Below, one piece after another: positions 26,118 through 34,790 of a DNA stretch of 64,000 nt. The notes beneath the pieces are model-generated. The model was not told the DNA's origin. It saw nothing but the letters and a program-made list of their open reading frames with translations, and ran no database searches. The DNA comes from an uncultured Kiloniellaceae bacterium. Lineage in GTDB: Bacteria; Pseudomonadota; Alphaproteobacteria; Kiloniellales; Kiloniellaceae. Positions within the stretch are counted from its first letter, which is position 1. Each line of letters begins with the position of its first letter. The stretch covers positions 682,001 through 746,000 of the forward strand of contig CANMQP010000007.1 in the NCBI GenBank assembly GCA_947500035.1. The letters are read 5' to 3'. The translations under genes were made by a program, and so were the position numbers.

Positions 26118-27695
26118 TTAGGACGCCGCTTCGAGGCGGACCCGGTTTGGAAGCGTAAAGCGTGCCTCCACGCCTTCACCAGGCTCGCTTGTCAGGGCAA
26201 TCTGACCGCCATGGGCTTCCACGATTGCCTTTGCCACCGGCAGGCCCAGACCTGCCCCGCCGTCGTAACGGATGGCGGCGTTTGAGCCACGGAAAAAGCG
26301 CTCAAAAACATGCTCTTGCTCTGAATCCGTCAGGCCGGGCCCGTCATCAGCAATCGTCACCGCGAACCCGCCCGGGGCATAATCCAAACGGACCTGGACG
26401 TTTTCGCCACCGTAGCGCAGTGCATTTTCCAGCAGGATCGTCACGACTTGCTGAATCCGGCGCGGATCGGCCTGCAATTTGGCGTCTGTCACAGAGGTCT
26501 CGAAGCTAACGGCCTTTGCGCTGCTTCCAAGCGCTTTCCCGGCTGTCACAGCCCGCTGCACGAGTTCCGCAAGATCGATTTCCCGCGGCCGGATCCGGAC
26601 CTCTCCGCTTTCCTGACGGGCAACAAACAACAGATCGTCCACGATCCGGGCCGTGTGATCCGCCGCCTCGCGCGTCCGGTTCAGGACCTCCTGATATTCG
26701 CCGATACTGCGATCCCCGCCGCGCAGGGCGACATCGGCTTCGCCCCGGATAATCGTGAGCGGAGTGCGCAACTCGTGACTGACGTCCGCCAGCAGGCGTT
26801 TCCGGTTGTCTTCCGACTCCCGCAGAGTCTTCAGGAGTTTTTGCAGTTGCTCAGTTCTACGCGAGACTTCGTGCTCAAGTGCGTCGCGCGATGCAGACAG
26901 GAGATCCTGCCGCTCGGCGACATTGTCAATCATCTGGTTAAAGGCCTGTGCCACACTGCCAAGTTCTGTATCGCCGGGAACGTCGATACGATGATCGAGC
27001 TCACCGCGTCCAACGGCCTCCGCCCCTCTCAGCAGACGCTGGAGCGGCACAGTCAACCCCCGGCGAAGGAACAGAATGCCAAAAATGGCAGTCAAGGCGG
27101 CAATCACACCGGCAAAGATAGCGGCAACTTCAAAGAGGACGATAGCGTACTGCATTTCCGCCGCTGTCTCGGCGACCTCCTCTTCTTCCTCCGCAAGGGC
27201 CGCCGCAATCAACGCTTCAAAATCCGCATCGATCTTTTCATCCAGAAATTCGGAAAGCCGGTCCTGAAACTGAGCGGGGTCCGAGTCTTCGGCGCTGGCT
27301 TGCAGGCGCTGAAACTCCTGCAATACAGCCTCGATCTTGCGTTCGATCTGCGCAAGTAGCTCGAGTTCTTCGATCTCTTCATACCCGACCAGCTGGACTT
27401 CTTCGGCAATCATGATGCGCAGCTGTCGGATATCGACGCGAATGGCCGCAAGCAGCGCGGCCTCACCCCGGCCTTCGTCCCGGTCACCGATCATCAACGC
27501 ATCGCCGAATTGCTTGAAGAGCTGATAGGTGTGGTTTGAGAGTGACAGGTATAGCCCATGAACCCGATAGGCAAGCTGCGAACGCTCGAGATGCCGCTCG
27601 GCAGACTGCGCACTCCAGAGGGCGATAGCGGCGGAAACCAAGGCAATTGCCAAGAGAGCGCTGAAGGAAAGCGTAAGTTTGGTAAGATAGCGCAA
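26118..27695 (-). CDS. Sensor histidine kinase
   Basis: 525 residues, starting at a TTG 17 bp after the ABC gene stop. A first membrane segment (about 8-28, LSFSALLAIALVSAAIALWS), a helical periplasmic region of about 155 residues, a second membrane segment (about 183-210), HAMP (211-262), a coiled linker and the HisKA box with His307 (LADVSHELRTPLTIIRGE) are followed by the HATPase domain (N box ENALRYG, G1 DDGPGL, G2 GAGLGLPVAKAI). It would phosphorylate the regulator at 25014-25691. The periplasmic domain is four-helix-bundle-like and acidic, a type that often senses small ligands or partner proteins; the signal is unknown. Confidence 0.92.
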   Translation of the reverse strand: MRYLTKLTLSFSALLAIALVSAAIALWSAQSAERHLERSQLAYRVHGLYLSLSNHTYQLFKQFGDALMIGDRDEGRGEAALLAAIRVDIRQLRIMIAEEVQLVGYEEIEELELLAQIERKIEAVLQEFQRLQASAEDSDPAQFQDRLSEFLDEKIDADFEALIAAALAEEEEEVAETAAEMQYAIVLFEVAAIFAGVIAALTAIFGILFLRRGLTVPLQRLLRGAEAVGRGELDHRIDVPGDTELGSVAQAFNQMIDNVAERQDLLSASRDALEHEVSRRTEQLQKLLKTLRESEDNRKRLLADVSHELRTPLTIIRGEADVALRGGDRSIGEYQEVLNRTREAADHTARIVDDLLFVARQESGEVRIRPREIDLAELVQRAVTAGKALGSSAKAVSFETSVTDAKLQADPRRIQQVVTILLENALRYGGENVQVRLDYAPGGFAVTIADDGPGLTDSEQEHVFERFFRGSNAAIRYDGGAGLGLPVAKAIVEAHGGQIALTSEPGEGVEARFTLPNRVRLEAAS

Positions 27696-27712
27696 GTCTA
27701 CGCCAGCCCCTT

Positions 27713-29452
27713 TTATGCCACCCGGCGGGGTGCAAAGAATCGATTGGTTGGCCCCTCACCGGTGAGAAGCACCTCAGGCGGGCCGATTTCCAGTATTTTC
27801 CCGTCTTCGATAAACCATATCAGATCCATTCGGCGGGCAACAGCCAGATTGTGTGTGATCACCAACGCGGTTGCATCGCTCTGCCGGACCAGGTTTTCGA
27901 TCAGATCCGGGCCATCGGTATCGAGCGCATCATCCGGCTCATCCAGGAGCATGAGCTTCGGGGCCGCAAGTGCCGCCCGTGCCAAAAGTAGCCTACGCGC
28001 CTCACCAGCCGAGAGATTCCGGCCCGCTTCCGAGACTTTCTCGTCAAGGCCGCCAAGCCGATCGATCGTGTCGCACAATCCGAAGGTCTCAGCCGTCGCC
28101 AGTATCCTGCTGTCGTCGGGCCGGTCCGCGACGCCCATGGTAAGGGCACGGCGCAGACTGCCGGCCAGAATGGGTGAGTGCTTGCCGACCAAAGACAGGA
28201 GGCTGCGGCGCTCTTTCGCACTCAAGCCGACCGGGTTCCGGTCTCCAAGCAGCACCTTGCCGCTATCAGGCTGTTCCAATCCGGCAGCCAAGCCAAGAAG
28301 GGTGGATTTGCCAGCGCCGTTCCCGCCCACGATCGCAATCTTTTGACCCGGTTCGGCAGTGATCGTCACGTCATTCAGAAGGCCCGCTGAAACATTCGTG
28401 AACTGCAAACTGCAGGGTACGGAAGGAAGAGGTGTAGCCGGTTTATCGGTGGGAAGGTCGAGCTTCGGTGCAGCGAGCATCGCGTCACATTTATCGCGTG
28501 CGGCAACCCAGGCGCGATGCCGGTCCCAAACGCCGGCCAGATCGCGAATAGGCTGGATCAATAGTCCTACTGCAGCCATAGCACCTGCTGCATCGGCGCC
28601 GGACGCTCCGGCGCGCAGCGCTGTCCAGAAGACGGCAGCAGCAGCGAGCCCGGATATGACATCTGGTATCGCCGTCAGGATTGCGGCACCACGCGCGCGC
28701 TCAAGAGCGGACGCGACAAGTTTTTTCGTGCGCCGGCGCAGATGCGAGGTTTCGATTTCGCTGCGCCCGAGAAGCCTCAGTTCAGGCGCATGCGGCACTC
28801 GTTCACTCATATCGGCCGCCAGGCGGGCACGGCGTGCCCGCAAGCGTTTGTGCGCCGGACCGAGACTTGGGCCAATCAATGTCATGGCGATCAGGCCTAA
28901 TGCAATCGGCACCGCAGCGGCTGTCGCGAGTTTGGGATTGAGCAGGTATAGGACGACACCGGTCACAGGCAGAAGGATACAGGCAGAGATCAGCCGAGCG
29001 ACGCCTAGGCTGACCCAGCCGCGAACCGATGCCAGATCTCCGACAAAGCGCATTGCCAGAGCGCCCTTTCGGCGCTGGGACACACTCCGAGCAGACATGC
29101 GGGAGAGGTGCTTGAAGAGTTTCAGACGCAAGGAGGCTGCGTAGTCCTGCCCAACGCGTTCTGCCAATAAGCGCTCCCCAACTCTCAAAACTGCGATGGA
29201 CAAACCGCCGATTACGATCAGGGCCAAAGCGAGCGTTGGCAAGAGCGCATCATTCTCGCGAAAGGCTGCGAAGACATCGCGGGTGGCAAAGGAAGCAACC
29301 CCTGCGGCAATGCCCTGGCCAAGAGCGAGGACCGCGACCAGCAGAATGCTGATCTTACGGCCCTCGCCAAAGATGCGCGGTAGGCGGCTCCGGACACCTC
29401 GGCCCTTGGGCTGAGCACCCGGGCGCTGAAGGCGCGTGAACAGCGAGGTCAT
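27713..29452 (-). CDS. ABC exporter half-transporter (membrane and ATPase domains fused)
   Basis: 579 residues. An ABC type-1 membrane domain with five to six hydrophobic helices (about 35-300; includes ISILLVAVLALGQGIAAGVA and ISACILLPVTGVVLYLL) is fused to an ATPase: Walker A GGNGAGKST (about 375-383), signature NLSAGEARRLLLARA (the usual LSGGQ is LSAGE), Walker B KLMLLDEPDDALD and H-loop ITHNLA. The layout resembles CydC/CydD-like or peptide/lipid exporters. It is coupled by an ATGA overlap to the P-loop gene upstream, so it probably exports the product or a peptide handled by the neighbouring enzymes. The substrate is unknown. Confidence 0.88.
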   Translation of the reverse strand: MTSLFTRLQRPGAQPKGRGVRSRLPRIFGEGRKISILLVAVLALGQGIAAGVASFATRDVFAAFRENDALLPTLALALIVIGGLSIAVLRVGERLLAERVGQDYAASLRLKLFKHLSRMSARSVSQRRKGALAMRFVGDLASVRGWVSLGVARLISACILLPVTGVVLYLLNPKLATAAAVPIALGLIAMTLIGPSLGPAHKRLRARRARLAADMSERVPHAPELRLLGRSEIETSHLRRRTKKLVASALERARGAAILTAIPDVISGLAAAAVFWTALRAGASGADAAGAMAAVGLLIQPIRDLAGVWDRHRAWVAARDKCDAMLAAPKLDLPTDKPATPLPSVPCSLQFTNVSAGLLNDVTITAEPGQKIAIVGGNGAGKSTLLGLAAGLEQPDSGKVLLGDRNPVGLSAKERRSLLSLVGKHSPILAGSLRRALTMGVADRPDDSRILATAETFGLCDTIDRLGGLDEKVSEAGRNLSAGEARRLLLARAALAAPKLMLLDEPDDALDTDGPDLIENLVRQSDATALVITHNLAVARRMDLIWFIEDGKILEIGPPEVLLTGEGPTNRFFAPRRVA

Positions 29453-30540
29453 GCTGCCACTCCGATTTCGACAAGCCCCAGAGCGTGAATGCCCTTTTTG
29501 GCAAGCATCTGTGCGACAAGAGCATTGGCCTGTGCGGGGTCACAGAGTGCGCTGCGCGTGACAACCTGGACACCCGTGGCGGCCTCTGCTTCGGCGGCAC
29601 CCAGCGGGGAACAGCTCACCATGCCTGTCAAAGCTGCAGGTTCGATACCAAGTGCCCGTAGAGCGGCGCAGCCACCGGCCGCCGCGAGCGCGTCAGGCGC
29701 TGCAAAGACCATCCCGGCGAAACCGTCGCGGATCTGCGGTTTTTTCAAGAGATCGGCTGTTTCCTTCTGAAACACACCGTCGGCCAACTCCACGACGGCG
29801 ACATCGCACCCGTCACGCTTGGCATGCGCCAAAAGCGTGTCCAGCCCGGCTTCGATCCGCGCAAGAGGCTGCCGGTAAGTTGAAACCATCCCGGCGTCAG
29901 TGAAGTCCGCAACATAGCGCGCGCCGGTATCGACAAAGGCGTTGAAGTCACCAAAGGCGCCGGTGCCCGTAGCCTTTATGGCAGCGACCTGGTAACCGGC
30001 CCGGCTCAGACCATGTGCGAGTCCAGCAACCGCGGTGGTTTTGCCCGAATTCATGGAAGCGCCGACGACGCCGACGACCTTCAAACCCTCTGGGCGCGTG
30101 ACCTTCTCCAGAGCGTAATCAGCGAGATTGATCGCTTTGCCCGCAGCATTCGCCAGCAATCCAAGAGGAATGATACGGGTTGGTGCAGACATTTTGGCAT
30201 GGCGGTGCCGCATCCGGCCCAAAACGCCGCCACCGGCGAGCATGTCTGCGCCCTCGGGATCCAGCTCAGCAAGTCCTTCGAACTGATCCGGGGCGTAGCG
30301 GTCGCCGCACGCCAGCACGACCAGGTCGCCGATATAGAGCTCCGACGCGCGGCCCTGAGCCAACTGGATTTTCTTGTGCGATCCGATGCGCTCGACACGG
30401 CCGAGAACCAGATCGCCGGAAGTGGCGTAGGACAACATGTCGAGAAGACAGACGGCATCCTGCCGCGCAACCCGGCGGGTTGAGAAAGCCCATTTGGCTT
30501 GGTCGAGGGTGTTAAGGGCGATGGGGGAAAGAACGGTCAT
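29449..30540 (-). CDS. P-loop NTPase of the dethiobiotin-synthetase/DUF1611-like fold
   Basis: 363 residues from the ATG preceded by AGGAGAAATCAA (a GTG nine codons upstream is an alternative). The N-terminal half (1-150) is of unknown fold, with a VLGRVERIGSHKKIQL beta-strand pair and the YIGDLVVLACGDRYAPDQFE region. From about 155 there is a SIMIBI-type P-loop domain: GVVGASMNSGKTTAVAG (Walker A 160-169), IKATGTGAFGDFNAFVD with switch-like Gly and Asp residues, and VAVVELADGVFQKET as a Walker B-like strand. The fold recalls BioD/MobB/DUF1611 ligase or kinase enzymes. It is translationally coupled to the ABC exporter. Its reaction is unknown; an ATP-dependent carboxylate activation is one possibility. 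Confidence 0.72.
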   Translation of the reverse strand: MTVLSPIALNTLDQAKWAFSTRRVARQDAVCLLDMLSYATSGDLVLGRVERIGSHKKIQLAQGRASELYIGDLVVLACGDRYAPDQFEGLAELDPEGADMLAGGGVLGRMRHRHAKMSAPTRIIPLGLLANAAGKAINLADYALEKVTRPEGLKVVGVVGASMNSGKTTAVAGLAHGLSRAGYQVAAIKATGTGAFGDFNAFVDTGARYVADFTDAGMVSTYRQPLARIEAGLDTLLAHAKRDGCDVAVVELADGVFQKETADLLKKPQIRDGFAGMVFAAPDALAAAGGCAALRALGIEPAALTGMVSCSPLGAAEAEAATGVQVVTRSALCDPAQANALVAQMLAKKGIHALGLVEIGVAA

Positions 30541-30699
30541 TTGATTTCTCCTGAATTTTTCCAGCACGCGGTAAAGTGCGAAACTAAAGTGTTTGAGAGT
30601 TGTGTGAGTGAGTATGGGGCAGACTGTTGAAGCGCGCCTGTCACTGCGATGAACCGACCTTCAAGGCCAGATGAACACCAGATGAAGAGCGCTTTTGGT

Positions 30700-31587
30700 C
30701 TACTTCGCAGCCAACCCCGCTTCTTGCTGTTGGCGATAAAGCCCGGCCTGTTCTTGAGCGGCATCAAGGACGCCCGGCAGAATCAAACGATCCAGACCGC
30801 CATACTGAACGCAGTCTTGAAAGTCATGACCACAGTTAGGCATAACGGAAAGCGTGATCCGGGGCGTTAAACCGCGCTCCGAAGCTGCCTGACAGAAGGC
30901 CGCGCTCCAGCGTCTGGCCCGCGTGAGGCGATCTCTGCCCTGCTGCGCATCGATTTCAGGGCCGTGGCGTGTGTTGGCATCTGAGACAGAGTCTTCTTCG
31001 CCGACGCAGACCTGGACAGGGATTTGCAGAAACTGATCCAGGCCAGCCGCCAAACGCGGGCCCCAGTCTTTGGTCTTTCCGGGCCGTTTCTTCAGACCGT
31101 AAGGGAAAGCCGCATCGTCCGGGAAGGTGTACCATCCGGCCGAAGACACAGTCAGGCGCGTCACCAACTGGGGGTAGAGCATTGCGAAACGGTGGGCGAA
31201 CTGGGCACCACCCGAGTAACCGCAGAGTTCGAAGCTCCGGGTCCGCCAGGTGCCGGCGAGACGCAGTTCGGTCATTAATTCGAGTAGAGCGAGATCGGCA
31301 CGTTTGCCACGCACCACCTGCTGGTATTTGGGCCAGTTCACCTTGTCGAAGAGCGGTGCGATGACAGGGCGGCCAAGAGCAGCCGCACGTGGCGCCAGGG
31401 CCTCCGCCTGTTGTTTCGCACCGCGCCGGATGCCATGCACTGCCACAATTGGCGAGGCGTCGGTGGACATATTCGAAGGAATCGCGAGCCAGCAGGAAAG
31501 TGCGTCCTTACCCTTTGCAGGACGGTAAAGCAGGGTAACGGTTTCCGAAGGCGCACAGACCGGAAGATCGGGTACGGTGTTTAACAT
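30700..31587 (-). CDS. Alpha/beta hydrolase
   Basis: 295 residues from the ATG with an AAGGATAAGGCA leader (a longer frame overlaps the beta-hydroxylase gene). AVHGIRRGAKQQAE gives the oxyanion strand, CGYSGGAQFAHRFAMLYP the nucleophile elbow with Ser125, VCVGEEDSVSD an acid and NCGHDF the catalytic His. The arrangement resembles carboxylesterase/dienelactone-type or peptidase-like hydrolases that lack a signal peptide. It is second in the operon, 13 bp after the beta-hydroxylase stop, and may release or trim the product of the pathway. Confidence 0.8.
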   Translation of the reverse strand: MLNTVPDLPVCAPSETVTLLYRPAKGKDALSCWLAIPSNMSTDASPIVAVHGIRRGAKQQAEALAPRAAALGRPVIAPLFDKVNWPKYQQVVRGKRADLALLELMTELRLAGTWRTRSFELCGYSGGAQFAHRFAMLYPQLVTRLTVSSAGWYTFPDDAAFPYGLKKRPGKTKDWGPRLAAGLDQFLQIPVQVCVGEEDSVSDANTRHGPEIDAQQGRDRLTRARRWSAAFCQAASERGLTPRITLSVMPNCGHDFQDCVQYGGLDRLILPGVLDAAQEQAGLYRQQQEAGLAAK

Positions 31588-31600
31588 TGCCTTATCCTTT

Positions 31601-32173
31601 TCAGGCGGCCGTGCCGAAAACGCGTTCGGCGGCGGCACGGGGTAGAAGATCGAAGATCATGTGAATCCGGTCCTGATCGCCGTCGTTGTAGGCTTCATGG
31701 ACTTGCTTGTTGTCGAACCACCAAAGCTCACCTTCCTGCATGCGGATTTCTTCGTCACCGGCCTTGAGCCAGGACCCGCAAGCGGACTTCAGAACCAGGT
31801 GATAGCGATTACGGACGGCGTAGTATTCACCGCGGTCAATATGCGGATAGACGCGCCGGCCAGCAGGCAGGCAAACGATCTTTCCGCGGCTTAGCAGGCT
31901 GTTTTCCGCTTTCGCGGTGTCGCGCAAGAACTGGCAGGCGAGCGGAAAGTTGACTGAACCGCTTGTCCAGCGGCTTTCGTGGACATCGCTGCGCTTGCGC
32001 CCGGCGATCGCCGACTTTCGCAGACCGCGCAGGGGAATTGCCCGTGCCTCGCGCTGTACTTTGATTTTGGTTTGGCGTCCGGTCGACTGGTCCCATGCCC
32101 CCGTGACGGCTGCGATTTCGTCGAGATAAACTTGAGTGTCGATGTTCGTTTTGATGCGTCGGAAGTATTGCAT
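31601..32173 (-). CDS. Aspartyl/asparaginyl beta-hydroxylase-family dioxygenase
   Basis: 190 residues, full length for a stand-alone AspH domain, ATG with AAAGGACTCTGAC upstream. The Fe(II) ligands appear as H111-x-D113 (VYPHIDRGEYY) and H159 (DNKQVHEAYN), with R169 (DQDRIHMIFD) placed to bind 2-oxoglutarate. It should hydroxylate the beta carbon of an aspartate, asparagine or similar side chain of a free amino acid, peptide or protein. It is the first gene of the operon, so this oxidation is probably an early or defining step. No precursor peptide gene was found beside it. Confidence 0.85.
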   Translation of the reverse strand: MQYFRRIKTNIDTQVYLDEIAAVTGAWDQSTGRQTKIKVQREARAIPLRGLRKSAIAGRKRSDVHESRWTSGSVNFPLACQFLRDTAKAENSLLSRGKIVCLPAGRRVYPHIDRGEYYAVRNRYHLVLKSACGSWLKAGDEEIRMQEGELWWFDNKQVHEAYNDGDQDRIHMIFDLLPRAAAERVFGTAA

Positions 32174-32237
32174 GTCAGAGTCCTTTAAAGCTTCACAGGA
32201 CCACGCCGCTCCTGCTCGGTTTTGATGATTATGTTCT

Positions 32238-32262
32238 GGTGGTTCTCTTGAAGATGACCACC
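32238..32262. promoter_or_regulatory. 25-bp interrupted palindrome upstream of the AspH operon
   Basis: GGTGGT-TC-TCTT-G-AAGA-TG-ACCACC: 6-bp and 4-bp complementary arm pairs around a single central base. It lies 65-89 bp before the beta-hydroxylase ATG, a likely operator position. Whether it is read by the operon's own response regulator is inference. Confidence 0.5.
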
Positions 32263-32409
32263 GGCTTGCAGGTCGGCCAATAGCACGGCGCTCTGTAGCC
32301 GAAAGTTACAAAATTGTTTTTTAATGACAATTTCGGCTTGCATTCACGTGCGCGTATCGAGCGGTTCACTCCGGCTTCATCTGGAGTTCATTTTCGTCAG
32401 ATACCGGGA

Positions 32410-33066
32410 TTAGTTGCTGCGGACCCAGGCTTCTTCGAGACCATTGCGCCTATGTACCTCGCGATAGGCGATGGGCCCTTCGCTGGGAGCGTACCAAGTC
32501 GTCCGGACACGGCGGCTGTCGTTGCACTTGACGACGTAAGCCGGGGTCGCAGCGCGACCTTCGCGCAAGACCTCGACCGCGTCGGTGACCTCGCAGCGGG
32601 TTTTGCGGCTATAGCTGCGGCCGGTGTGGGACACGGCGCTGCGTTGGTAGCTTCCAACACTTCCGACGCGCAGCGGGTAGAGAGAGTCGAGTTCGCGAAC
32701 CTTGGCCTGACCCGTATGCCAGTTACTGGAGGTGCCGCAATTGGCCCAGCTGTCGGATGGTGAAAACCAATCGCCAGCGCGCGTCCAGACGCATCCATTT
32801 CCTTCGCGAACGCGTACGCCGTTGCCAAAGGATTTAACACTGAAGGTCTTGCGGCTGCCGTTCTCAAGATCCGTGACGGTCATGCTGGACAGCGCGTTGG
32901 CCGAAGGCCGTCGCACCGGTGCAATCGATGCCGTCAATGGCCGGGTCTCAGGACCGACTGGCGCAAAGAGCGAGGTCACGGAAGAAACTGTCGGAATTTC
33001 GAAATCATCGGTGATGGAACAGGCCGCAAGCGGTAAGGCAATCAAAGGCGCTAAAAGACGTTTCAT
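32410..33066 (-). CDS. Predicted lipoprotein of unknown function
   Basis: 218 residues from the ATG of MKRLLAPLIALPLAACSITD, with an AGGAGATACAACT leader. The lipobox LAAC places the lipidated Cys at residue 16. The mature part contains several Trp, Ser and Asn residues and repeated Cys (GCVWTRAGDWFSPSDSWANC; KTRCEVTDAVEVL; YVVKCNDSRRVRTTWYAPSE), suggesting disulfides in a small beta domain. No family recognised. It diverges from the di-heme cytochrome gene. Confidence 0.72.
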   Translation of the reverse strand: MKRLLAPLIALPLAACSITDDFEIPTVSSVTSLFAPVGPETRPLTASIAPVRRPSANALSSMTVTDLENGSRKTFSVKSFGNGVRVREGNGCVWTRAGDWFSPSDSWANCGTSSNWHTGQAKVRELDSLYPLRVGSVGSYQRSAVSHTGRSYSRKTRCEVTDAVEVLREGRAATPAYVVKCNDSRRVRTTWYAPSEGPIAYREVHRRNGLEEAWVRSN

Positions 33067-33371
33067 AGTTGTATCTCCTGTTTTGCAGCCCTCTCGTTTG
33101 GGCCTTTTCAACAGAACAACGGGTGCAGCCGGAAATCCTTCCCGGAAAAATGCGATTTTATCGAGGTTTTTTCTAAATCTCTTTAGAAACAGATGTTTAG
33201 ATCACTATTTTTTGTCGAAACCACTCTATTCTCTGGGAAACGCAGGCTTATCGCGCATAACTGATGCATGTGACTTGCAACAGCCAATACACTAAACTTC
33301 ACGCTTCCTTGCCCGTGCGAGGAATTCTAAAGCGACGCAAGCGGGCAATACTGCAATGGGGAAAGCAATTT
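33067..33371. promoter_or_regulatory. Divergent regulatory region with a perfect inverted repeat
   Basis: 305 bp between divergent genes. At 33170-33189 TTTCTAAA-TCTC-TTTAGAAA is a perfect 8-bp inverted repeat around four bases, which looks like an operator. The remaining sequence holds no gene that I can support. Confidence 0.45.
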
Positions 33372-34790
33372 ATGAGTGGGGTTTGGCTCACCCGAATTTC
33401 AGCCTTTGGGCTCGCCGTCTCTGCCTCGGCTGCTTTGGCCGGAGAACCGTGGGAGGAGAGAAGCCATAGAACCCATGTAGAGCAGACCCGCTATTCCGGC
33501 GAACTCAATCCCACCAGCTTGAATGATCTGGTCGGCCACGGTGAGCGGTTGTTCAAAGCAAAATTCACAGTTCTCGACGGCGCCGGGCGCCCCATGGCGA
33601 CGCAGGCCATCATTCCCACAAAACGCAAACGCCTGCCGGAAAAGCAATTCCATCGTACCGCCGGACTCGATGCAAACAGCTGCGCCAGTTGTCACAACGA
33701 CCCGGTCACCGGCGGCGCTGGCGATTTCTCGGTGAACGTCTTCGTGTCAGAAGGCTTCACCAATGCCGATTTCGACACCACCGACCCGCAGTTTTCCAAC
33801 GAGCGCAATACGAACCACCTCATGGGTGCCGGCCTTATCGAGCTGCTGGCACGAGAGATGACAACCGATCTTCACGCCATCCGCCGCGAAGCGTTGCGCG
33901 CCGCCCGCAGCAGTGACGAAACACAGACTCGGAAGCTCACCACGAAAGGCGTGCAGTTTGGCCAAATCACGGCAGGTCCGGATGGCATCCTCGATCTGAG
34001 CAAAACCGAAGGCATCGACAGCGATCTTGTCGTGCGGCCCTTCGGACAAAAGGGCGTGATGACTTCGCTTCGGCAATTCACGATCAACGCCCTGAACCAT
34101 CATCACGGCATGCAAGCCGACGAGCGCTTTGGCGCCCGCTGGACCGGAGAGACAGATTTCGATGAGGACGGTGTTTCCGGTGAGATTTCCACCGGAGATG
34201 TCTCCGCGCTTGTCGCCTGGCAGGCAACACGGCCGCCACCCCTTCAAGTCATGCCAGAGGACCCTGCCTGGCGCGAAGCCGCCGTTAAAGGCGACCGGTT
34301 GTTCGATAGCATTGGCTGTTCCAGCTGCCACATCAGAGCCCTCCCGCTCGAGGCGCTCTCGTTCGAAGACCCCGGACCCTTTGACGCCGCCGGCACACTG
34401 CGGCAGGGTGAAATGGAAGCAGCCTCCACCTACAGTCTGGAACTGCTCGATTGGGCCAAAACACTGCCACGAAACGCAAACAACCAGATCATGGTGCCGC
34501 TCTTCGGTGATCTGAAGCGTCACACCATGACAGATCGTCAAGTGGCGACACTTGGCAACGAGCTGCTGTCGCAACGCTTTGTCGAGCGCAACGTTTTCCA
34601 GACCTCTGAGCTTTGGGGCATTGGCTCGACCGCGCCCTACGGTCATCGCGGCGATCTTACGACGCTCGACGAAATCATCCGCGCGCACGGCGGCGAGGGG
34701 CGGGAGAGCCGGGACAACTATGTTGCGCTTGCAGAGAAAGACAAGTCCGCGCTCATCGCATTTCTGAAAACACTGATCATTCAGGAATGA
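33372..34790 (+). CDS. Di-heme c-type cytochrome (DUF1111/thiol oxidoreductase-like)
   Basis: 472 residues from the ATG of MSGVWLTRISAFGLAVSASA (signal peptide about 1-23, cleavage near ALAGEP), preceded by GGGGAAAGC. Two haem-attachment motifs are visible: C104-x-x-C-H108 (NSCASCHND) and C316-x-x-C-H320 (IGCSSCHIR). The body matches the di-heme oxidoreductase family often annotated as thiol oxidoreductase, distantly related to MauG/CcpA peroxidases. It is periplasmic. Its stop overlaps the start of the FG-GAP repeat gene (ATGA), so they are co-translated and probably act together. The substrate is unknown. Confidence 0.85.
   Translation: MSGVWLTRISAFGLAVSASAALAGEPWEERSHRTHVEQTRYSGELNPTSLNDLVGHGERLFKAKFTVLDGAGRPMATQAIIPTKRKRLPEKQFHRTAGLDANSCASCHNDPVTGGAGDFSVNVFVSEGFTNADFDTTDPQFSNERNTNHLMGAGLIELLAREMTTDLHAIRREALRAARSSDETQTRKLTTKGVQFGQITAGPDGILDLSKTEGIDSDLVVRPFGQKGVMTSLRQFTINALNHHHGMQADERFGARWTGETDFDEDGVSGEISTGDVSALVAWQATRPPPLQVMPEDPAWREAAVKGDRLFDSIGCSSCHIRALPLEALSFEDPGPFDAAGTLRQGEMEAASTYSLELLDWAKTLPRNANNQIMVPLFGDLKRHTMTDRQVATLGNELLSQRFVERNVFQTSELWGIGSTAPYGHRGDLTTLDEIIRAHGGEGRESRDNYVALAEKDKSALIAFLKTLIIQE

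Noticed and set aside
29449-30540. Second DUF1611 copy paired with the one at 6959-8158
   Set aside because: Both have SIMIBI-type P-loops but the Walker A and N-terminal halves differ. I treat them as distant relatives only.
32174-32409. Search for a short precursor peptide gene (RiPP) in front of the AspH operon
   Set aside because: No short frame with a ribosome-binding site was found in this gap or in 30568-30699.
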